Source: Kuenenia sp039794105 (GTDB taxonomy: Bacteria; Planctomycetota; Brocadiia; Brocadiales; Brocadiaceae). From it: a stretch of 64,000 nucleotides of DNA. Where the stretch lies: contig NZ_JBDIWA010000004.1 in NCBI RefSeq assembly GCF_039794105.1, forward strand, positions 89,688-153,687, read 5' to 3'. This document shows, piece by piece, positions 43,248-52,728 of the stretch (the first letter of the stretch is position 1; each line of letters opens with the position of its first letter). Below the pieces are notes generated by a model. That model searched no databases. It was not told the DNA's origin and worked only from the letters and a program-made list of their open reading frames with translations. Position numbers and translations under genes: made by a program.

Positions 43248-44249
43248 TTAAAGACGACTCATTAATTCGATCAGGTCAACCATGCGGTTTGAAAACCCCC
43301 ATTCATTGTCGTACCAGGAAACCACCTTTGCCATGCGTTTATCAATTACATACGTTAAAGCGGAATCGAATATGCTGGAATGTGTATTTCCGATGATGTC
43401 TGAAGATACAATGGGGTCTTCGCAATATTCAAGGATACCTTTTAAGTCGCCTTCTGCGGCTGCTTTCATCGCAGCATTGATTGCATCCTTATCAACCTCT
43501 TTTGCAAGCATAACAACTAAATCGGTGACAGAGCCATTGGGCACAGGAACCCGCATGGCCAGGCCATCCAGCTTCCCTTTCAGTGATGGAATCACCTCGC
43601 CGATTGCCTTTGCCGCTCCGGTTGTTGTCGGAATAATATTTATTGCCGCAGCCCTTGCCCTTCTGATATCCTTATGCATGAAATCTATTATCCGCTGGTC
43701 ATTCGTATATGCATGTATTGTCGTCATAAGCCCTTTTTCTATTCCAAAGTTGTCATGCAATACTTTTGCGAGCGGCGCTAAACAATTCGTTGTGCATGAA
43801 GCATTGGACACTATTTTATGTTCCGGCCGGAGATCTTTATTGTTTACCCCGACAACGATTGTTGCGTCGGTTTTATCCTTTGCCGGGGCTGAAAGAATCA
43901 CCTTTTTTGCACCAGCATCCAGGTGTTTTGAGCAGTCCGCCCTTGAGGTAAATATGCCCGTAGATTCAATGACAATGTCTACGTCAAGCGATTTCCATGG
44001 CAACCTGGCAGGGTCTTTCTCCATAAGCAATCTGACTTCTTTACCATTTACCATGAGTGCATTTTCTTTTATTTGTATGCTTCCGTCAAATCTGCCGTGT
44101 ATAGAATCATATTTCAGCAGCATTGCCAGCGATTTTGAATCGGCAAGATCATTAATGGCAACTACATCGATATTATTCCTTTTGGATATTACACGAAATA
44201 CATTCCTTCCTATCCTTCCAAAACCATTTATTCCTATTCTAACTGACAT
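43248..44249 (-). CDS. gap: Glyceraldehyde-3-phosphate dehydrogenase, type I
   Basis: A 333-residue NAD(P)-dependent enzyme. Motifs are RIGINGFGRIGRNVFRV, the active-site SNASCTTNCLAPLAKV, HAYTNDQR, RARAAAINIIPTTTGAAKAIG, and SWYDNEWGFSNRMVDLI. First gene of gap-pgk-rpe. A long open frame on the opposite strand (43282-44283) is its shadow. Confidence 0.97.
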   Translation of the reverse strand: MSVRIGINGFGRIGRNVFRVISKRNNIDVVAINDLADSKSLAMLLKYDSIHGRFDGSIQIKENALMVNGKEVRLLMEKDPARLPWKSLDVDIVIESTGIFTSRADCSKHLDAGAKKVILSAPAKDKTDATIVVGVNNKDLRPEHKIVSNASCTTNCLAPLAKVLHDNFGIEKGLMTTIHAYTNDQRIIDFMHKDIRRARAAAINIIPTTTGAAKAIGEVIPSLKGKLDGLAMRVPVPNGSVTDLVVMLAKEVDKDAINAAMKAAAEGDLKGILEYCEDPIVSSDIIGNTHSSIFDSALTYVIDKRMAKVVSWYDNEWGFSNRMVDLIELMSRL

Positions 44250-44436
44250 GTATTATCCTTGTTTTTTTATCCTAAAATATTAAAAATACGTATTTCACTA
44301 TTTTATAAAAGAGGGCGCTTTTCCCACGGGAAAAGACACGGTATTCTAAGCAGGCAAATATGTTTTGTCAAGTATTTAAAAATCATGGTTTGCCTTTATT
44401 TCCCGGGTAGTTTTAAAATGCGGTGCTGGCAAAAAA

Positions 44437-44604
44437 TTAAGGTTCGGGTAAGAATTGTGCCAATGTCTGCATCCAGTTCCAAAGCCCATTTTTCATTTCT
44501 TCCGCCTCTACGCCGTCTTTGAATGAATCTTCATTATCTTCGATAAAGCAATAAACCTTTCCTAAAAATTCTTTTAATTCAGCGACTTGTTTTAAAATAT
44601 CCAC
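44437..44604 (-). CDS. Small acidic protein of unknown function (55 aa)
   Basis: A GTG-initiated frame on the minus strand from 44604 to the TAA at 44439-44437, behind GAGGGAG. The product starts MDILKQVAELKEFLGK and has YCFIEDNEDSF, ending LAQFLPEP. It is amphipathic, mostly helical and acidic. I do not recognise a family. The good ribosome-binding site and amino acid composition favour a real gene. It is too short for most gene finders. Confidence 0.55.
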   Translation of the reverse strand: MDILKQVAELKEFLGKVYCFIEDNEDSFKDGVEAEEMKNGLWNWMQTLAQFLPEP

Positions 44605-44901
44605 CTTTATTTCTCCCTCTTAAGCTGGCATAGCAAGTACCAAACAAACACTAAAACAGTCTGCAATCCTCAATCTGCAATTTGCCGACTGTAGATTGCC
44701 GATTGCCGACTTGCAGAAGGGGCAATTAAATATTTTACCAAAAAAATGCAAAAAAATTACTGTTGCAGTACGGTCGTATACCCCCTGATAGTTCACGGAA
44801 TATACCATACGTTTGTTGCAGAATGCAAACAGTTCTTGTTTTATTATTATCGTGTAATCGTTTATATTCATGCTAATAGTTTTTTACTGAAAGGGGAATG
44901 T
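44605..44901. repeat. Intergenic region with module C, copy 2
   Basis: Contains the CAATCTGCAATTTGCCGACT mosaic (44657-44716) and the block ATTAAATATTTTACCAAAAA (about 44726-44745), which recurs at about 29139-29160. A GGGG Shine-Dalgarno element leads to the next gene at 44902. Confidence 0.6.
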
Positions 44902-45528
44902 ATGATAAAAATAGTTATTATTTCTTTGTGTTTTTTTGCCGCGATTATTTTATCAACCGGAAAAACGGCTTATAGTTATGGTTACAAAAGGGAAGAAGAC
45001 CCTTTGATTACGACTTTTAAGGCGATCATTTTTCACGGAAAACAAGATAATTGGCTAATGGTTCAAAACGAAATTGAAAATATTACTGATCGTATAAATG
45101 ACATTAATACTCTGTTTAATATAGACTTTAAACCCCTGTTTACCGCTACCGTGCGAGAGCAGGATTTCCGCAATTTGTGCAATCAAATGGCAACTCTCGT
45201 TTTTTTTGCAATAAAGGAAAAGTTTTATTACAACAAAAAAGAACAACTGAAAATCTTTGTTCGTGCAAAAGTACGGCTTCGATTAGCAGAAGAGTATTAT
45301 ACTGCCTTGTTGGCAGGAAATGTCCTGGCTTACGACGAAAGGCATGCTACTTCACTGCACAAGGAGATTCTGGAAAGATTTTCAGGTTTACGAGACACTA
45401 TTGGCAGTGCCGGATTCCTCGGCGCCGGCGCCAAAGAACCAAATTTGTACGAGTTTAATACAATGTCCGATGAAATAGAATCGTTGCTTTTAATGGCATT
45501 TCCCTACTTTGACACAAACCGGAAATAA
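44902..45528 (+). CDS. Exported protein of unknown function
   Basis: A 208-residue protein with an N-terminal signal peptide (about 1-24, LSTGKTAYS). It is mostly helical with repeated Glu/Lys-rich segments, and has no Cys-x2-Cys-His or other metal motif. I do not recognise a family. Start at 44902 is supported by AAGGGGAA. It is convergent with the response regulator gene. Perhaps a periplasmic or anammoxosome-lumen helical protein. Confidence 0.6.
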   Translation: MIKIVIISLCFFAAIILSTGKTAYSYGYKREEDPLITTFKAIIFHGKQDNWLMVQNEIENITDRINDINTLFNIDFKPLFTATVREQDFRNLCNQMATLVFFAIKEKFYYNKKEQLKIFVRAKVRLRLAEEYYTALLAGNVLAYDERHATSLHKEILERFSGLRDTIGSAGFLGAGAKEPNLYEFNTMSDEIESLLLMAFPYFDTNRK

Positions 45529-45589
45529 TTTTGTCCGGCCGATTCATCATGATGATATTTACTGTTTGTCTTGCGCCCCTACACTCATT

Positions 45590-46984
45590 TCATTCTTTGA
45601 TATCTTTATTTATCTGTAAATCTTTTATTTTTTGCTGCAGATTTTGACGGTGCATGTCTAATGCCTCTGCCGTATGGCTGATATTGCCGCCGCATTCCTC
45701 AAGTTTCTTACTGATAAAATCCCTTTCGAAATTTTCAATAAGGATCTTTTTCGCTTCACGAAACGAGAGATGGTAATGTACATTTTTTGTTGAATCCGGG
45801 CTTTTTTCATACCGTAATATGTCTTCAGAGAGGTCTGAAATATCGAGAACGTCGTTGTTTGTAAGAACTATGGCGCTTTCTATGGTGTTCTTTAACTGAC
45901 GAATGTTTCCCGGCCAACTGTATGCAATAAGTTTTTTCATGGCGTCATTTGAAATAGAAACAACATTTTTATAATGTTTTTTACTGAAATGTTGTATGAA
46001 CCGGTTTACTAACAATGGTATGTCTTCTTTTCTCTTTCTTAACGGCGGAATTTTTATATTTACGACATTTATTCTATAGTATAAATCTTCTCTGAACCGG
46101 TCTTCTTCTATTTCCTCTTCCAGATCGCGATGGGTGGCGCTGATGATTCTTACATCAACCGCCAGTGTTTCCGTGCCGCCCAGACGTTCAAATTTTTGTT
46201 CCTGCAGTACCCTCAGGAGTTTTGATTGTGTGCTTAGGCTCATATCCCCTATTTCATCCAGCAGAATAGTGCCATTATTTGCCATCTCAAATTTACCCAT
46301 GCGCCGTTCTGTTGCGCCGGTAAAGGATCCCCTTTCATGCCCAAAAAGCTCGCTCTCAATAAGCGTTTCCGGCACGGCAGCGCAATTCATCACAATAAAC
46401 GGACCGTTTTTCCTTTTGCTCCTCCGGTGAATCTCATGCGCTGCAAGTTCTTTGCCACTGCCACTCTCTCCCTGAAGCAGTACCGTAACATCAGCGGTAA
46501 CTACTTTTTCTATCCGGTCAAAAACCTCCTGCATTATCTTGCTTTGGCCGAGAAGCTCTCCATATCCCTCAAGCATTCCAATCTCCATGCGCAATCGGGT
46601 ATTTTCTTCCTGAAGAGCTATTTTCTCTAACGCATTCCTGGTGATAATGCGCAGTTCTTCCATTTCGTAAGGCTTTGCGATGTAATCGTACGCGCCCTTT
46701 TTCATGGCCTCCACGGCAATCTTTTCTGAACCGTGCGCCGTAACGATAACCACAAGCGGGGGATGTTTCATTTCACGTATCTTTTCAAGCGTTTTTAGTC
46801 CGTCGAGCTGAGGCATATTTATATCTAAAAATATAAGGGCTGGCTGCAGCGCGTGTATTTTTTGTAAAGCATCTATGCCGTTTGTTGCCTCAAAGATGGA
46901 ACCGTGGTCCCTTTGTAAAATCTTTTTCATGCCGTAGCGTGCGGCTTTTTCATCATCGACGATTAAAATAGAATTTGTGCGCAT
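45590..46984 (-). CDS. NtrC-family sigma-54-dependent response regulator
   Basis: About 464 residues. An N-terminal receiver has ILIVDDEKAARYG and the phospho-acceptor Asp in LIFLDINMPQLDG. The AAA+ core has Walker A LLQGESGSGKELAA, the sigma-54 contact GSFTGA (in HERGSFTGATERR, where the classical motif is GAFTGA), and LDEIGDMSLSTQSKLLRVLQE. The C-terminal Fis-type helix-turn-helix is GNISHTAEALDMHRQNLQQK. I choose 46984 over 47002 because AAAGGA lies before it. Its partner kinase is just upstream. Confidence 0.92.
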   Translation of the reverse strand: MRTNSILIVDDEKAARYGMKKILQRDHGSIFEATNGIDALQKIHALQPALIFLDINMPQLDGLKTLEKIREMKHPPLVVIVTAHGSEKIAVEAMKKGAYDYIAKPYEMEELRIITRNALEKIALQEENTRLRMEIGMLEGYGELLGQSKIMQEVFDRIEKVVTADVTVLLQGESGSGKELAAHEIHRRSKRKNGPFIVMNCAAVPETLIESELFGHERGSFTGATERRMGKFEMANNGTILLDEIGDMSLSTQSKLLRVLQEQKFERLGGTETLAVDVRIISATHRDLEEEIEEDRFREDLYYRINVVNIKIPPLRKRKEDIPLLVNRFIQHFSKKHYKNVVSISNDAMKKLIAYSWPGNIRQLKNTIESAIVLTNNDVLDISDLSEDILRYEKSPDSTKNVHYHLSFREAKKILIENFERDFISKKLEECGGNISHTAEALDMHRQNLQQKIKDLQINKDIKE

Positions 46985-47002
46985 GGTTTCCTTTGTTGTC
47001 AT

Positions 47003-47173
47003 AATAATGGCGCCTTATCAGTAATTTCTTTGCACTTTTTGCCAAAATATTTAATTGTTAAATCGGTTAATTGCAGGCTTGTGACGATTTTTTTAATCTG
47101 TGCAATCTGTGTAATCTGTGGTTCCTCTTTCGTATTTCACGTTTCTTGCTTGTTTGTCTTCGCCTATGCCAGC
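47003..47173. repeat. Dispersed repeat module A, copy 1
   Basis: A tandem of 9-bp units AATCTGTGC/AATCTGTGT/AATCTGTGG at 47095-47121, followed by TTCC, a TCGTATTTC unit and TTCTTGCTTGTTTG. Related blocks lie at 52092, 58821 and 59597. It separates the kinase and regulator genes of one system. Confidence 0.7.
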
Positions 47174-49276
47174 TTAGGGTTGCATTTGTTCGAAGGGAAC
47201 GTCTATCACAAAGGTTGTTCCATTCCCATTGCTTTCAACATGAATGGTGGCGTGCATGTCCTCTAATTTCTTTTTAACAACGGAAAGCCCTAAGCCGGTT
47301 CCCGTCTGTTTCGTAGTAAAAAATGGGTCAAATATCTTTTGCAGAGAATCCTGCGGTATGCCGTGTCCGGTATCCGTGACTTTTATCTGAATAAAATGCT
47401 TTGTTGGTATGAGGTCTGCATCGATGGAGATTTTTCCGCTGGGGGGGGTTGCCTGGATGGCATTATGGATAAGATTAAAAAATACCTCCTTTAATGCGGC
47501 TTTATCAGCATATATAAGGGGAAGCGCTTCTGAAATATTACAAAATATCGCAATATTGTTTTGCCTCGCCTCATGATTCAGCACTACCAGTGTTGAATCA
47601 ATAACCTCTTTTATTTTTATCTGTTCCTGTATGTTCCCGCCGGGTTTTGCATACAGAAGCAATTGGTTTACTACCTTGTTCAGCCGGTCGATTTCACCAA
47701 CAATGATATCAAGATCTTTTTGTAAGGGATGCTCTTTTTCTAAATCTTCGCACATTGCCTGGACGATAGCCTTTATGGAACTAAGGGGATTTTTTACTTC
47801 ATGGGCAACGCTTGTAGAGAGGCGCCCGAGACTGGATAATTTTTCGTTTTCGAGCATTTTTCTCTCAAGAAGAAGTTTTTCTTCGATGATCTTTGATTTT
47901 TCAAGCGCGGAACCAATCTCGTTTGCAATAATCATTAATTGATCTAAATTGTCAGAGGCGATAGGCATGCCGCGTTTTGCCCTGCCCATGCATAATATCC
48001 CTTTCAACCTTCTGTTTACAAAGACGGGAAATATAAAAATAGCTTCCAATAACCGCATTTCACTAATAACGGCGGCGTCCTTTACTTCATACCGGTTTAA
48101 TTCTACAAGCTCTCCCGATGAATAAAATTGTATAATATTGTGCAAATTTGAAAGTGAAATAACATCATTTTTCTTATCTCCGATGATTTGAATCCTGTCC
48201 TTTTTAATGAGAACGAGGTTTATTGTCTTAACCGATGTTGCTTTTTTAATAGAAAAGATAACATTTTCAAGAAGTGCAGTGATGTTAACAAGAGGATCTG
48301 TGCTTATGACATGATTTAATTCGTTCAAAAGATACTCCGTATCCGAGCTTCGAAAAAAGATTACCTTCCTGAAAAGTCTTTGAGACTTTTCTTTAATCGT
48401 TGGAAACCAGAAAACAAGGTTTATAACAAAGACCGCCTCCATTGTTTTGGAATGTATTGCATACTTTGTTTCCATAAACTTGCTAAATTGCTTTATTCCG
48501 AAATAGTAGAGACAGATGATAACCAGGGTGAGGAAAGAGTAAAAAATACTCCTTCTGAAAACAAATTCCATATAGTTATAGCGATAAACGTAATATGAAA
48601 AGACGATGCTGGGAAAAATGGAAGACAGCATGGAGACAAGCACAAGATAGTCGCCGATATAAGCCATTTTCCTGCCTTCGAGGATTACGGTAAATCCAAT
48701 GAAAACCGCTATGGTTATCAATACCCAGAAAATAGCCATAAGGAATTTCTGTTCCTCTTTTTCTTCTGCATTTTTTGCCAGCCATTTGGAAATGTACGCA
48801 GAAATAAGCAATGCTACTATTAGCCAGACGATAAACGGCTTTACAAGCTGGCTATGGGCGACCAAATAGGATTCTTCCAGGTGGATGAATTTTTTAATAA
48901 CGAATGAAAAGGGGAGAACAGGGGAATATATTGCAAGTAAAACGAGCTTCTGCAAGGGCCTTCTTATCGTAAGACTGTTTTCATATAAAAATGAAATGGC
49001 GGTATGAAGCAATAAGCTGGGCATAAACCCAATGCCGGCATACGAAATTGCGTCAGCAATAAAATTTACCGGAAAGAGATTTTTACCGAACAAAATAGAA
49101 CTAAAGAGATAAACGGTATTCCCTAAATGCCACATTGCGACACTAATAACAAGAAACTGAAAAATAAACTCACTTCTCTTCTTGTGTTTACGCTGCCCGA
49201 TCAGGACGGATAAAACGATGTGAAGAATCGTTCCCACGATGAAACCGATAACGGAAATAATTTCATAAAGAGGCAT
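47174..49276 (-). CDS. Membrane sensor histidine kinase
   Basis: A 700-residue kinase. The N-terminal half has about seven membrane helices (from IISVIGFIVGTILHIVLSVLI on), a cytoplasmic GAF-like region (about 330-450), then the histidine-kinase core. The H-box is LSTSVAHEVKNPLSSIKAI, the N-box is FFNLIHNAIQATPPSG, and ATP-lid motifs are VTDTGHGIPQDSLQKIFDPFFTTKQTGTGLGLSV. It is transcribed ahead of the NtrC-type regulator and should control sigma-54 genes. The signal is unknown. Confidence 0.88.
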   Translation of the reverse strand: MPLYEIISVIGFIVGTILHIVLSVLIGQRKHKKRSEFIFQFLVISVAMWHLGNTVYLFSSILFGKNLFPVNFIADAISYAGIGFMPSLLLHTAISFLYENSLTIRRPLQKLVLLAIYSPVLPFSFVIKKFIHLEESYLVAHSQLVKPFIVWLIVALLISAYISKWLAKNAEEKEEQKFLMAIFWVLITIAVFIGFTVILEGRKMAYIGDYLVLVSMLSSIFPSIVFSYYVYRYNYMEFVFRRSIFYSFLTLVIICLYYFGIKQFSKFMETKYAIHSKTMEAVFVINLVFWFPTIKEKSQRLFRKVIFFRSSDTEYLLNELNHVISTDPLVNITALLENVIFSIKKATSVKTINLVLIKKDRIQIIGDKKNDVISLSNLHNIIQFYSSGELVELNRYEVKDAAVISEMRLLEAIFIFPVFVNRRLKGILCMGRAKRGMPIASDNLDQLMIIANEIGSALEKSKIIEEKLLLERKMLENEKLSSLGRLSTSVAHEVKNPLSSIKAIVQAMCEDLEKEHPLQKDLDIIVGEIDRLNKVVNQLLLYAKPGGNIQEQIKIKEVIDSTLVVLNHEARQNNIAIFCNISEALPLIYADKAALKEVFFNLIHNAIQATPPSGKISIDADLIPTKHFIQIKVTDTGHGIPQDSLQKIFDPFFTTKQTGTGLGLSVVKKKLEDMHATIHVESNGNGTTFVIDVPFEQMQP

Positions 49277-49768
49277 AGGTGTGTTTGGGGATTTTATTCC
49301 TATAAAAGTGTGACAAAAAAGGTATAATTCTGTAAAAAAGGGCGGCTACGGATTGTGCATGTTATATATATTGCCCTGTAAAAACTTCTTTTTGCAAATC
49401 TTTCTTCGTATTACTATCCATCAACTTTTTTTTATGCTCGTTTTTCAAAATGCATAACCGTAAGGCATTGATTAGTAGAGACGCACGGCCGTGCGTCTCT
49501 ACATCTAATTCCCCTCTTTGGAGGGGATTAAGGGGTTGGGTAAAAATTAATGCCGTTGGGTCTTTGTCTTTTAAAAACCCAGCCTAATTTAAGAATATGT
49601 CCAGAATACATCCATCCCCACTGGAGGGACCGGTTTCTTGTTTAAACATATTTGTTATTGGTAAATAGGCAAGAAATTCCCTGCACATATTAATATCGCA
49701 TTAAAGGGACATGTCAACAGAAAAAGAACGCGTGCTTTTCAATACTTTTTGGGCAGTGAGCAGAAATT
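49277..49768. repeat. Intergenic region with palindromic module D, copy 2
   Basis: The 28-bp palindrome (half-site GTAGAGACGCACGG) lies at 49475-49502, followed by TAATTCCCCTCTTTGGAGGG and the tail GGGTAAAAATTAATGCCGTT onward to about 49593. It matches the block at 39344-39444. No gene is seen in the region, except promoter DNA for the next gene. Confidence 0.7.
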
Positions 49769-50842
49769 ATGATACGAAAGAGAAATGACACTATCGCTGA
49801 TGCGGTAAATAAAATAATTATCAGATCTCCAAACTGGGTTGGTGACGTGGTTATGGCCACTCCCGCGTTTCGGTGTATTCGTGAAAACTTTCCTCGCGCC
49901 AAAATAAGCATTCTCTTAAAACCCTACGTGAGGAAATTAATCGATAACGCGCCATGGTTCGATGAAATAGTGGAGATTGATGCGCATAACTCACGGGAAA
50001 AGTACAGGGGATATGTTTCTCTCGTTATGCAAATACGAAGGAATCGGTATGACCTGGGGTTTTTATTCCCCAATTCATTCAGTTCCGCGTTACTATTCCG
50101 GTTGGCGGGGGTAAAGCGCCGTATTGGTTATAAAAGAGATGCCCGCAGTTTTCTGTTAACCGACGGGGTAAACCGGTTAATGGAAAATGGAAGGTTTTTA
50201 CCGACATATATGGCAGAGTATTACTTGCGGTTATGCTCTGAAATCGGATGCACTGTACGCTCAAAGAAGCTGGAGCTGTTTGTAACCGAACGGGGGCAGA
50301 AATGTACTGCGGAAATGTTTGAGGAATATGGCTTTAACAATGGAAGACCACTTATTCTCTTAAATCCCGGCGCGGCATATGGGTCTTCAAAATGCTGGAC
50401 GGCAGAAGGATTTGCCAGAACGGCTGATATTATCCAGTCAAATATTAGATGCAATATTGCTGTTGTGTGCGCCCCTCATGAGGTGAAATTAGGCGAAGAT
50501 ATCAAAGAGAGGGCAAAATCAAACATAATAAATTTAGCAGACAGGGCGCTTGACCTGGAAATTTTAAAATCAATTATTCAAAGATGTGATTTGTTAATCT
50601 CCGTTGATTCCGGGCCAAGGCACATAGCAGTGGCTTTTAAAAAACCAGTTATTACGCTAATGGGACCAAATGACCCGCGATACACGTGTTCTCCGGAAGA
50701 AACAGGAGAGGTAATTCGCGCGGAGGTGGATTGCCTTGCATGCCAATTAAAGGTTTGCCCTAAAGACCACAGATGCATGACCCAAATAAAACCGGAAAGG
50801 GTTGCAGGGGTGAGTCTGGAAATGCTTCGCCCCTACTTTTAG
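49769..50842 (+). CDS. waaF: Glycosyltransferase family 9, heptosyltransferase II-like
   Basis: A 357-residue GT9 enzyme of lipopolysaccharide core synthesis. Motifs are IIIRSPNWVGDVVMATPAFRCI, LLNPGAAYGSSKCW, and LISVDSGPRHIAVAFKKPVITLMGPNDPRYT. Presence implies an outer membrane-type LPS core, as in anammox planctomycetes. The function of transferring heptose II is inferred from family resemblance. Confidence 0.85.
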   Translation: MIRKRNDTIADAVNKIIIRSPNWVGDVVMATPAFRCIRENFPRAKISILLKPYVRKLIDNAPWFDEIVEIDAHNSREKYRGYVSLVMQIRRNRYDLGFLFPNSFSSALLFRLAGVKRRIGYKRDARSFLLTDGVNRLMENGRFLPTYMAEYYLRLCSEIGCTVRSKKLELFVTERGQKCTAEMFEEYGFNNGRPLILLNPGAAYGSSKCWTAEGFARTADIIQSNIRCNIAVVCAPHEVKLGEDIKERAKSNIINLADRALDLEILKSIIQRCDLLISVDSGPRHIAVAFKKPVITLMGPNDPRYTCSPEETGEVIRAEVDCLACQLKVCPKDHRCMTQIKPERVAGVSLEMLRPYF

Positions 50843-50881
50843 AAGAAATGACAATTACGGGTGAAGAGTAGTACCTTTCTT

Positions 50882-50952
50882 CAGTCGGTAGTCGGCAATC
50901 TACAGTCGGCAAATTGCAGATTGAGGATTGAGAATTGAGGATTGCCGACTGT
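50882..50952. repeat. Dispersed repeat module C, copy 3 (inverted)
   Basis: Starts CAGTCGGTAGTCGGCAATCT and contains CGGCAAATTGCAGATTG, GAGGATTGAGAATTGAGGAT and ends TGCCGACTG. It is the reverse-complement relative of the copies at 38527, 44657 and 54250. Lies between waaF and the antiporter. Confidence 0.65.
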
Positions 50953-50968
50953 TTTCCAGCTTAGGAAG

Positions 50969-51925
50969 TTAAAAGATACATTTTCTGTAAATAGCTGCCA
51001 CATAAAAGAGATATCCAGCCAGTAAAAAAACACCTTCCCACCGGGTAAGTATAAATTTTCTCCGAACCAAGGGAATAAGCAGGAGGCTGAAGACGATCAT
51101 AACCGGCATATCAAATTGCAAAGAAGAGGTATTAATCTGCAGCGGGCGTATAATGGCAGTGATTCCAAGCACCGCGAGAATATTGTAAATATTGCTTCCC
51201 AGCACGTTGCCGACGCAGATATCCGATTCTTTCCGAAAAGCAGCAACGGTTGATATTGCCAATTCCGGAAGAGAGGTGCCTACAGCAACAACGGAAAGAC
51301 CAACAACGAGTTCGCTTATGCCAAAGCTGCGCGCCAGATAAATAGCAGAAGTCACCAGCAGGTGTGCGCCCCCGATAAGCGTTGTGAGACCGATAAACAT
51401 GAACAAAATATCGAGAGAAATCGTGTTTTTTTTGCTAACAAAATCTGCAAATTCCTCCTCTATTACCCTTGATTCTTTTTTGGCAATCCTGGAAACATAG
51501 CAGGTATAAACGACAATTCCCCCCACCAGCAGACAGCCTTCCCAGCGGCTAAGAATGCCGTTTCTGCACATCAGATACAAAAGGCCGGAGATGCCTATGA
51601 TGATGGGGATTTCTCTGCGGAGGAGGTTCATTTCCACTTTTAGCGGAAGGATTATTGCGGTTACCCCAAGTACCAGTCCAACATTGGCGATATTGCTCCC
51701 AATGACGTTCCCTATTGCGATGTCATTTAAATTTCTTATCCCGGCAATAATTCCTGTAACGAGTTCAGGTGCAGAGGTGCCAAAGGCAATAATAGTAAGG
51801 CCGATGATAATAGGTTTAATATTAAGAAAATACGCGAATCGCGACGCCCCTTTGACAAGCCATTCGGCGCCAAAATAAAGAGCGGCAATGCCGGCACAAA
51901 ATAAGAGAGATTGTAAGAGAATCAT
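50969..51925 (-). CDS. Calcium/sodium antiporter (CaCA family)
   Basis: A 318-residue membrane protein with two inverted alpha-repeats. The first is AFGTSAPELVTGIIAGIRN with GNVIGSNIANVGLVLG; the second is AVGTSLPELAISTVAAFRK with GNVLGSNIYNILAVLG. About ten membrane helices. It exchanges Ca2+ or another cation for Na+ or H+. Resembles YrbG. Confidence 0.9.
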   Translation of the reverse strand: MILLQSLLFCAGIAALYFGAEWLVKGASRFAYFLNIKPIIIGLTIIAFGTSAPELVTGIIAGIRNLNDIAIGNVIGSNIANVGLVLGVTAIILPLKVEMNLLRREIPIIIGISGLLYLMCRNGILSRWEGCLLVGGIVVYTCYVSRIAKKESRVIEEEFADFVSKKNTISLDILFMFIGLTTLIGGAHLLVTSAIYLARSFGISELVVGLSVVAVGTSLPELAISTVAAFRKESDICVGNVLGSNIYNILAVLGITAIIRPLQINTSSLQFDMPVMIVFSLLLIPLVRRKFILTRWEGVFLLAGYLFYVAAIYRKCIF

Positions 51926-52164
51926 AGGTTAATCCGCCTTTTTAAAAAACGCTACTTGGGAACGGGAGTGTAAGTTTTGCAGGGTTAATAGCATTAAAAT
52001 ATGGTTGTTGTATCATCATGGAAACATTTCACCGTTAAATTTCTCCTATTGCTGTGTACCATAAAAATACTCTGTGGAATTTTATCGTCTAAAATCTGTG
52101 AAATCTGTGCAATCTGTGGTTTCAATCTCTTTTTATCGAGAAAGCCGAAGCCTCCGATGGCGTC
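51926..52164. repeat. Intergenic region with module A, copy 2
   Basis: Contains AAATCTGTGAAATCTGTGC then AATCTGTGG at 52092-52121. No gene is seen in this 239-base gap. Confidence 0.55.
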
Positions 52165-52728
52165 TTATTTTCTGTATAACGGCAAAAGCGTTTCCGGTAT
52201 GTTATTTAATGTTTGGTATTTCTGGTCTTTTTTTGAGAGGATTGGCGAAGAGGATTGCCACGTTATGTTTATAGTGGGGTCCGACCAGAGGATTCCGTAA
52301 TCATCGGCGGGCATGTAAATTTCCGTACACTTGTATAATACGTCTGCCGTTTCGCTCATGACCAGAAAACCATGTGCGAATCCTTCGGGGATATACAATT
52401 GATGTTTGTTTTCAGCGGATAAATGGACGCCTGTCCATTTTCCAAAAGAGGGGGATCCCCTCCGGATGTCTACCGCAACGTCAAAAATTTCTCCGGAGAT
52501 AACATAGACAAGTTTTCCCTGCGGATGCAAGAGTTGGTAGTGCAGGCCTCTTAGCGTATTTTTTTTAGAGTGAGAGTGATTATCCTGTACAAAATTGCCC
52601 GTGATTCCCCCTTCCGCGTATTTATTTTTGTGAAAGGTTTCCAGAAAAAACCCTCTATCGTCTCTGAAAATCTGCGGCTTGATGAGCATAACCTCCGGCA
52701 AGGCTGTCTTTACAAATTCACAGGGCAT
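52165..52728 (-). CDS. rfbC: dTDP-4-dehydrorhamnose 3,5-epimerase
   Basis: A 187-residue cupin epimerase. Motifs are VMLIKPQIFRDDRGFFLETF, FVQDNHSHSKKNTLRGLHYQ, and PEGFAHGFLVMSE. It overlaps the 3' end of rfbA by 11 bases. Converts dTDP-4-keto-6-deoxyglucose to the L-lyxo form for rhamnose. Confidence 0.96.
   Translation of the reverse strand: MPCEFVKTALPEVMLIKPQIFRDDRGFFLETFHKNKYAEGGITGNFVQDNHSHSKKNTLRGLHYQLLHPQGKLVYVISGEIFDVAVDIRRGSPSFGKWTGVHLSAENKHQLYIPEGFAHGFLVMSETADVLYKCTEIYMPADDYGILWSDPTINITWQSSSPILSKKDQKYQTLNNIPETLLPLYRK

Noticed and set aside
43282..44283. 333-residue open frame opposite gap
   Set aside because: It is the exact antisense shadow of GAPDH, without a family match or ribosome-binding site.
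44259..44522. 87-residue frame in the gap upstream region
   Set aside because: It runs antisense to the better-supported 55-residue GTG gene at 44437-44604 and lacks any motif.
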